DNA of 64,000 nucleotides from Ischnura elegans (lineage: Eukaryota > Arthropoda > Insecta > Odonata > Coenagrionidae): contig NC_060259.1 of assembly GCF_921293095.1 (NCBI RefSeq), positions 123,497,649-123,561,648 of the forward strand, written 5' to 3'. The notes beneath the pieces are model-generated. The model had not been told where the DNA came from. It worked only from the letters and a program-made list of their open reading frames with translations, and made no database searches. Of the stretch, positions 57,440 to 64,000 are shown one piece after another (positions within the stretch are counted from its first letter, which is position 1; every line of letters starts with the position of its first letter). The translations under genes were made by a program, and so were the position numbers.

Positions 57440-57842
57440 TATTTGCATCTGCGCGTCTGACTGCGCACTGAGTCATTTGCTTGTGGATTGCTCCTTGAAT
57501 TCAATTTCCTTAAAGTTAAAACCTTCTTAAATATTGCGTTTAGTTAAAATAGCATGGTCCATTCACTTTGATCGTGGCGACGACTCACGAGACTTTTCGC
57601 TGCATGTTTCCCTAATTTGGAGCATTTTTCTTTAAATCCAACATTTTAAATTAATTTTAAAATTTTCCTAACCTTTTTTTACACCTTTAGGCTAAAAATT
57701 CGTGATATATTGATTTATCTCAGCCTACAATATGACTGGCTGCTTGTTAACTTTCAATGAACTTAATTTTCACGCGAAATTGCGGCTGATACAGTCTAAA
57801 TTTGGAATATTTTGACGTCGTTATAAGACAAATGCTCTCAAT
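57440..57842 (+). repeat. Repeat family Z, copy 2 (interrupted by hAT-A)
   Basis: ATTTGCATCTGCGCG, ACGAGACTTTTCGC, AAAAATTCGTGATATATTG and ATAAGACAAATGCTCTCAAT recur in the same order at 60840-61230. The copy continues after the hAT-A element (from 58154, CAAATTCTTTGCAAAATC). Confidence 0.7.
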
Positions 57843-58145
57843 CAGTGGAGCAGCGAGGGCGGATTTTGGGGGGTAAGGACCCCCCCCAGAGCTCGGAAAA
57901 TTTTTAAAGTTAAATCTATTTTACTTAACTGGATTGATATTACTTAAAGAATAGTGTGAGGATTAATAAAAAAATCCCTTAGAAAGGCGTAAAACTCACC
58001 ATTTTGAACCATTTATCTTAATTATTTCCTGGAGGAGGTCTCACGCACCTCCCGCTTACCCTGGCGGGTATGCTATACCCCAAGGTCCCCAAGTATTAGT
58101 TGCGCCTGAAACCCCCCCTAGCCTTAATTCCTAGCGGCGCCCCTG
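57843..58145 (+). mobile_element. hAT-A, full copy
   Basis: 303 bp, CAGTGGAGCAGCG to GGCGCCCCTG. Flanks CTCTCAAT (57835-57842) and CACTGAAT (58146-58153) match at 6 of 8, and the corresponding uninterrupted stretch in repeat Z copy 3 (near 61210) reads CACTCAAT once. Confidence 0.85.
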
Positions 58146-58153
58146 CACTGAAT

Positions 58154-58535
58154 GGAGTGTCATTCACCAAATTCTTTGCAAAATCCTTGCACGCCCGTCG
58201 AAATCAAGCTGAACCTACATCCACTATTGCCCGCTCCTAATGTGCAGTCGGTGGAATGTGAGTGAACTCAAACTGCAGCGATATCTAGCAGAGCGCGATT
58301 TTCAGCTTTTGCGCATGTGACCAATACTGGAGTGGAAAATAATCCAATCACGTGAAATCCAATCCCTCGCACTCCTAGTAATCCGTATTTGGGCAAGTTG
58401 CTGGTTCTGATGGTAATTTTTTTGCAGCGATGAGTTGTTTACGTGTTGTTTATTTCTAAAAGTTTTGTTGCTAATTTCTCATGTGTAATAAATAAATATT
58501 AGGAAATCAGGAATTGATGATATAAATATCTTGAA
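58154..58535. other. Remainder of repeat Z passing into anonymous DNA
   Basis: No gene recognised. Confidence 0.4.
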
Positions 58536-58539
58536 TAAT

Positions 58540-58860
58540 GTACTCGGTAGTTTCACCCAGAAGGTCCGGGTTCCATTCCTGGCATCCTAACAATTTGTTT
58601 TGTCGAACTTGGGGGGCAGTGGAGTAAAATTCTCACGCGTCAAATCTAAGGTCAAAGGTCCGAATCTTGGCTGAGTGGATTGCCAGTTTTCCACGTCATA
58701 CGATTATGTGATTGTCCATTGTTTTAAGTTGTCAACTCTCCCGATGAGAAGGACTTTTATGATGTTTTTGGTGATATGTATATAAATGAAGCAACAAACC
58801 AATAAAGGTTTAATCTGGGTCTTGATCTGTAACCTCCGGGATCAGATAACCACTGGCCCG
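58540..58860. repeat. tRNA-like / SINE-like cluster
   Basis: B-box-like words GGGTTCCATTCC (about 58569) and GGTCCGAATCTTGG (about 58657) lie on the plus strand. A tRNA-like AGTGGTTATCTGATCCCGGA with AGATCAAGACCC lies on the minus strand (about 58820-58855). These look like decayed SINE heads. Boundaries are unclear. Confidence 0.35.
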
Positions 58861-59770
58861 TATATTAGTTGAGGGAGGATATTTTTTTTTTCAATTTTCT
58901 TACGAAGTGGGAAGTTTGATAAATAATGAACTAACAGGCGTAAAGCACTGAATGATGGGATTAAATTATCATACACACTTTAATATTTTAACTAAATATC
59001 TCATTTCTAGTTCCTGGCTCTTCCGTAAAAAATCATTTCTATTTTTACAAGAAGGTGACTAATATATTTCATTTTCTAATTTTAAATATTATTTTATTTC
59101 AGGCCAACGCATTGATTGCATTTATCTGGTGAAGGAATAGGTGAGTCGCTTCTTTCTATCGTAAAGCCCTTAAAATAAGTGCATAGATTTCGTTGAACAC
59201 CAAAGGAAGAAGGTTCTCTTATTAATCGACAATTTAAATCTTACCTCACCACTTACCTCACGCCAGCTATTTTCCATCATTCATGCTGGCATATTTTACT
59301 TTTTTAAACATTTAATTGGCTTTTCAACCACGTCAATCATATATTGATATCTCTACATGCAGCAAAAATAGTGAAAATTATATTATTGCATGGTGCAAAA
59401 AATAATTTTTCTACCGTAGTTAGGCACGAAGGCGGATCCGTCGGTGGATTGAAAATTATGGAACGTTTTTCCTTCTTTATTTATGTGCTGCGATTCGGTC
59501 TCTCAGTCTAGCTCATGAGCATCTGGTGATTGTCAATTGTGAGCCTACTGGTGGCGCTATGCGGTGATTTTGGTTCTACGGTAGAAAAAAAGTTTGTTGA
59601 AAATGAACCGAAAATCATCATGAAACAATGTAATTTCGCGTATCACGCCTATTGTGTTTGATAATATGCTATCATTAACTGCATCATGCCAGTAATCTTT
59701 GATGAGAATTTCGGATGGGGATTTAATGAATTAACAGATAACGTCATCAGTGGAACACAGGAAAGAATTA
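58861..59770. other. Anonymous AT-rich DNA
   Basis: No gene or element recognised. Confidence 0.45.
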
Positions 59771-59772
59771 TA

Positions 59773-60736
59773 GTAAGGGAAAGTGGGGCAAAACCGACCG
59801 GATAATCTTTTTTCATTTAAAACTTGAGCATTCTGCTGCTAACATTTTTTTAAATGTGATTGATAGTAACATTTATACATATAGGGTGTAGAATATTAAT
59901 GTAGATGCATTTTATTATAGTTATTACATGTATTTATATTTTTTTTCAAACATGGACAAAATGACGATTTTGCCCCATAGGTGGGGAAAAACAGACACCC
60001 ATTGAATTTGCATTTACAAAACCTTACTGTACAATTTTGAAAGATTTATTTTACGCGCACTCTTTTAACACGTGTGTGATATTTCTGAATATGAAATAGT
60101 AAATTAACAATATGTGAGGTTGGATATGAACTTACGTACATAAATCACAAATGATATTGTCATCTTCTTCTTCACAATTTGAAAACTCCTCGTGAGCTTA
60201 CCCTCTGCAGTTCAAACATTGTATTCAACCCTCTTTATTCTTGGAACCGGAATACTACTCATTGCAAAATTTCAAGCCTCCTCGTCTCCTTCGTCACAAT
60301 CATCCATATTTTTAAGAGAATCCAACCTCTGTCGGTCCTGCCCCACTCTCCGGTGACGGTTTTGCCCTTCGACACACAACATCAGAAATATTTCAATACA
60401 GGCGTATCCATAATCAACTACTCGGCTACACGGGCTTAAAACACAACTGAAAACAGAAAAATTATCATATTAACATATCGTTGGTAAATCAGATCGGCAT
60501 TATACCTGTCAGATCCAAAACAAACGTAATAAAAATCATTAAGAAAACTGTATTAAATTTGAAAAATTCACAGAGACTAAACGGCGGCCACTACGCAAAC
60601 GAAAACAAACTCGATCTGCTGGTAATGGCGGTCACTTCAACTAGCATATAATGTTGCTACTTGAAACCAACAACTACCGGGTGATTTTAAAGGGGTCGGT
60701 TTGACCCGCCTAGTCGGTTTTGCCCCACTCTCCCCT
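59773..60736. mobile_element. 1-kb TIR element, GTGGGGCAAAAC ends
   Basis: The left end GTAAGGGAAAGTGGGGCAAA and the complement of the right end GTAGGGGAGAGTGGGGCAAA are inverted repeats of about 26 bp, running on to ACCGAC. Further GGTTTTGCCCC-like words occur inside (about 59965 and 60340). The flanks contain TA, but the exact duplication is unclear. A frame at 60179-60439 has no motif, so the element is non-autonomous with superfamily undetermined. Confidence 0.75.
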
Positions 60737-60839
60737 ACCACGAAATAGAGTTGTACCATGGTTGGGAGGACTTGCTTACTCCGCAAATGTTGGATCCCAT
60801 AAAGTCAATGATTATTTCTCAGAGAATTTCCTCCTTTGT

Positions 60840-61230
60840 TGATCATATATTTGCGTCTGCGCGCGTGAATGCGCATAGAGTTGCTTCACTTGCTTGCGTG
60901 TTGTTCTGAATTTTGGCTTCTTGAAAATTAAGTTTCCTTAAAATAGTACGTTACATGGTCTTGTTTGGTGTCGACGATTTACGAAACGTTTTTGTATTCT
61001 TGCCTATTTTAATTTATTTTCCTATTTATCCAATATTCTTAATAAGTTATAATATTTGTTAACAACTTGAGACTATAAATTCGTTCTATCTTGGTAAATC
61101 TCTAATGAATATAGGTGTTCTTTTATCTTTTTTTATGACCTTAATTGTTACATGATTTTGCGACGGGTACGGTCTAAATATTGAATGTCTTGACACCGTC
61201 ACAAGACAAATGCACTCAATGATACATCGT
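60840..61230 (+). repeat. Repeat family Z, copy 3 (uninterrupted)
   Basis: Matches the copies at 56.9 and 57.4 kb in order (TATTTGCGTCTGCGCG, CTTGAAAATTAAGTTTCC, TATAAATTCGT, CACAAGACAAATGCACTCAAT). It carries neither hAT insertion and so serves as an empty-site reference. Confidence 0.65.
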
Positions 61231-61852
61231 TCGCGATAATTCTTTGCGATATCGGAACATTTAAGTGTAGGTATTCATTGAATCTTCAGGCATATCCTTG
61301 GCCCTTTCAAGGTCACCTCAATGAAGGAGCGACATTTTTACATGCTCGCCTTCTCTTAATGACATCACAGCCGTTCTCTCGAATCGGATACGCGTATCTT
61401 GCGGCGTGCTAGACAGCGAGTGTCTAATAGCGTTTGGGAGTCATGGGCAGCTCACGTTCTCATGTGTTTGTGCCGTACTCTGAGATGGTCCATTAGCGTC
61501 TCCTTCCCTCCATCTCAATCTCGCACCGCGCCAAGACACACACTCACCCCGATCCCTTATGTACATCACTCACACTCAACTCCACGAGCCGCCTCTCCTT
61601 CTGAGCCAAAAATATATTTTTTTAAATATTAAATCCTGAGTGAGGTCCCTTTTTTATTATTCTATTTGCTCCCCACCCGGTTGGTGGGTGGGTGCTCTGG
61701 TGACTTAGAAACCATTCCGGGACCAAACTGTAAGAGGTGACTAGGTATATTGGGGCCGGGTGCAAGGAGTCCATCGGGCAATTATGTACTCCAACAATGC
61801 TCCTTGACGACGGGGGAAAACAGGTGAGAGTAAATAACAAGGGGCAACAATA
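61231..61852. other. Anonymous DNA
   Basis: No gene seen. GACGACGGGGGAAAACAG (about 61807) resembles a word just beyond the other side of the following MITE (about 62499). Confidence 0.4.
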
Positions 61853-62488
61853 GGGTAGTTTCCTTAACAAAAAAAAACGAAATGCATTGATTACGATTCG
61901 TTACTCACCATTAGTGTATTCGTAATACATAAATTATTTGGTTTTAGAAATCCCAGTTTAGACGAATGGCTATGGTGAATTTTAACAGAATTTGAAAACG
62001 GCCAGATTGGCGCCCAAGCGATGCCACTCGACGATGTAATCTCAGACGATGTTTTACATCGTCTGAGATTACCAAGGCATTCAGAAGGCACAGAACTCAG
62101 GGAAACATGCTTTAATAATCACCGATTAAAACTGCCTTTGGTCGGAAAGTTTCCTTCGTTTCATAAGGTATTAGTAATCGTTATTTAGGCCAAGCGCTAC
62201 CTGCTAGCAGGATACTCTGCTACCTGCTAGCAGCCTGCATCTCAGCGGCCCACACATCCTCGCCCCAAGGTCTTCTCACTCGGCGACAGTGGGAACCAGA
62301 ATGACGTCACGCGGGGTTTTCCCAGAATTCATACTTAGCCTTCGCGTTTTCGCGTGCTTGAAGATTTTCACTTTTCGTTTAATCGCTAAAATTGATATCG
62401 TCATTCGAAAATCTAAGAGCATGAAATGCGTACTCTAGGAGTAATAATTTTTCGATTTCGGCAAGAAAAAAATAATAGGAAACCACCC
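61853..62488 (-). mobile_element. MITE-X, unsplit copy
   Basis: 636 bp flanked by TA (61851-61852, 62489-62490), with inverted ends GGGTAGTTTCCT and AGGAAACCACCC. It is the reverse complement of the arms at 9830-10004 and 19738-20208. An internal hairpin, GTAATCTCAGACGATG and its complement (about 62036-62079), is present here but not in the split copy. The BEL insertion point corresponds to CACG at 62308-62311. Non-coding. Confidence 0.88.
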
Positions 62489-62490
62489 TA

Positions 62491-62770
62491 TTCATTTTGA
62501 CGACGGGAGATAACAAAAGGAGCCCAATAATAGTGAACAACAACAATTATCGTTGACGACGTGAAAGTAAATAAAAGAGGGAAGTCATGTGACTTAGTGG
62601 CGTTCGCGTCGTCGCTCCCGAATTTCGCGGCCGAATTGCTTATTTGATTGTGTGCAAATTGTGTGCAGTTTGATTTGTCATTTGAATGGTACGTTTTGTC
62701 GATACCGATTTTCTTTGCGAGTAATTACCCAGGACTATTGTGCTTGTAATGTGTGGTTATTTGATATGAC
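62491..62770 (+). repeat. Repeat family Y, copy 2
   Basis: Shares GACGACGGGAGATAACA, CGTTGACGACGTGAAAGTAAA, CGCTCCCGAATTT and TGTGCTTGTAATGTGTG with 6580-6860, in order. Ends undefined. Confidence 0.5.
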
Positions 62771-64000
62771 ATAGTTAAAGTAAAAAGAGCATTGCAGTAG
62801 GTACTAACCACAAGGTGTTGCAAGATGGTTTTTTTCGCGTCTATTTTTCCCTCTTCCTTCTTACAGTTTTGTGTTTTCTGCCGTGTGATTGTGTCGTATC
62901 CTCATTTAAAGCTTAATGCGTGGAGTGACACCCATTTCATTGGCCAAAACTATATAAATTTAAAAAATCCTCATCTTCTAATTATGTTCAATGCCCAGTC
63001 AAACTTTTGGTCATTAGATTTACAAGTAGGTACTATTCTGTGTAGTGACTAGGGTGTACGACCATGACTATACAGAGGAGGATGCATTAATGTAAAAATC
63101 CAATAATGGTAATGGCATTATGAGCCCAGGCGCAGCTGATAGATGCCTTCAAGTGCTAATGTTAAGGTTCAAGGAGAACCCTGTGCTCGAGGCGATCGAG
63201 TCGAGGCACCGATGTAGAAGAGAGAAGAACTCTGCGTAACGCCTCCCAAACTCAACGACGCAGTGAATTGAAATTAACATAAAATTTTATTGTGCTGGTG
63301 CGTTTTTTAACCATATATTCCCTTTTTCTAGTGATGGCTCAGTAAAATTCCTTTTTCTCCAGTGATATTTCTTCAAAGAATCAAAGAAGTTAATTATACG
63401 TTGCGAAGATTAGCGTAATGTAAGCAGATTTCGCGGATGCGGAGGTTACCGAAATTTTAGTGCTGAAACCCAGAGCCAGGAGCTACTTCCTCGAAAAGAA
63501 TAGGCACAATTTATACTGCATTAAGATATTTGGCCTTTCTTGCTTTGGATGTGATTTGTGGGAGGCGGTGTTCTAGGCGGATTAATTGGAGCCATGTTCT
63601 TGGCGGGCTAATTGGAGCCAGATATTAAGGAGGAAGCTCGTGTGTACCTGTGCGGTGATGGATGCGCTGCAATGAGAGGTTGTACTACAAGATAGGTGCA
63701 TGGAGATACAGGGAAGGGGATCCTTATTTTTTTGGCAAATAGAGTTAATGGGCGGGGAAAATGGTGTGACAAGAGAATAGTATATCATTTCTTTTTTATC
63801 CACGGGCACACGTAACTTCGCAAGCCACCTGGGATGTTTTTAAAATCATGGAAGTATGTAAAAATGTGACATTTCCGACACTGCTTGAAAACTAGTGTAT
63901 ACGTGACACCCTTTCCCTGTGCATGGCATCTGAATTTTGTATTATTATCATGCTTGCTGTTTTAGCCACTGCTGTGCATATAATCCTTTTTTTCCAACGT
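62771..64000. other. Anonymous DNA to window end
   Basis: No gene recognised. Two adjacent imperfect repeats (GGCGG-TTAATTGGAGCCA) occur at about 63566-63622. Confidence 0.45.

Noticed and set aside
1-64000. CRISPR array, operons, bacterial promoters or rRNA
   Set aside because: No regularly spaced short repeats, no tightly packed genes and no rRNA-like conserved blocks; the repeat content is that of an animal genome.

Overview
The window looks like non-genic, AT-rich nuclear DNA from an arthropod, most likely an insect. The evidence is its mix of repeats: a BEL/Pao LTR retrotransposon, a piggyBac transposon, a mariner fragment, several Penelope-like elements (PLEs), an RTE-type LINE, many small hAT-type elements with 8-bp target duplications, and tRNA-derived SINE-like pieces. 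I see no host protein-coding gene I can defend, no rRNA, no intact tRNA gene and no CRISPR array. The species cannot be named from the sequence.

Layout. 0-9.8 kb: two broken copies of one hAT-like family (called hAT-A here), one interrupted by a decayed mariner and one by a 1.3-kb TIR element; a 0.36-0.38 kb duplicated block; and a foldback MITE at 7.9-8.2 kb. 9.8-20.2 kb: a nest at least three layers deep. A TA-flanked MITE (MITE-X) was split by a BEL/Pao retrotransposon (LTRs near 10.0 and 19.6 kb), whose 5' leader holds a 3.8-kb element with Tc1-like inverted repeats; inside that lies a badly decayed gene of a repeated arthropod family of unknown function. 20-30 kb: mostly anonymous DNA with hairpins, SINE pieces, hAT fragments and a LINE remnant. 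30-32 kb: a decayed PLE interrupted by a hAT element. 33.8-36.3 kb: an end-to-end piggyBac with TTAA duplications and three visible lesions in its transposase. 37-44 kb: a near-perfect hairpin, a decayed RTE-like tail and a SINE. 46.5-50.5 kb: a PLE whose reverse transcriptase part is inverted, a 0.47-kb foldback and a third PLE fragment. 51-62.5 kb: an 8-bp-TSD hAT element, a 5'-truncated RTE ORF with a GAT-repeat tail, a three-copy local repeat holding two hAT insertions, a 1-kb TIR element and a second, unsplit copy of MITE-X in reverse orientation.

The elements do not form a pathway; they record successive insertions. The second MITE-X copy serves as the empty site for the BEL insertion and supports a 4-bp target duplication. 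A short hairpin motif (CTGA/GATGA-like box, stem, CGAAAC, GTC) recurs at several PLE-related or foldback loci and resembles a degenerate hammerhead ribozyme; this is the least explained signal in the window. All coordinates and identities were read by eye; family names rest on recognised motifs, not on searches.
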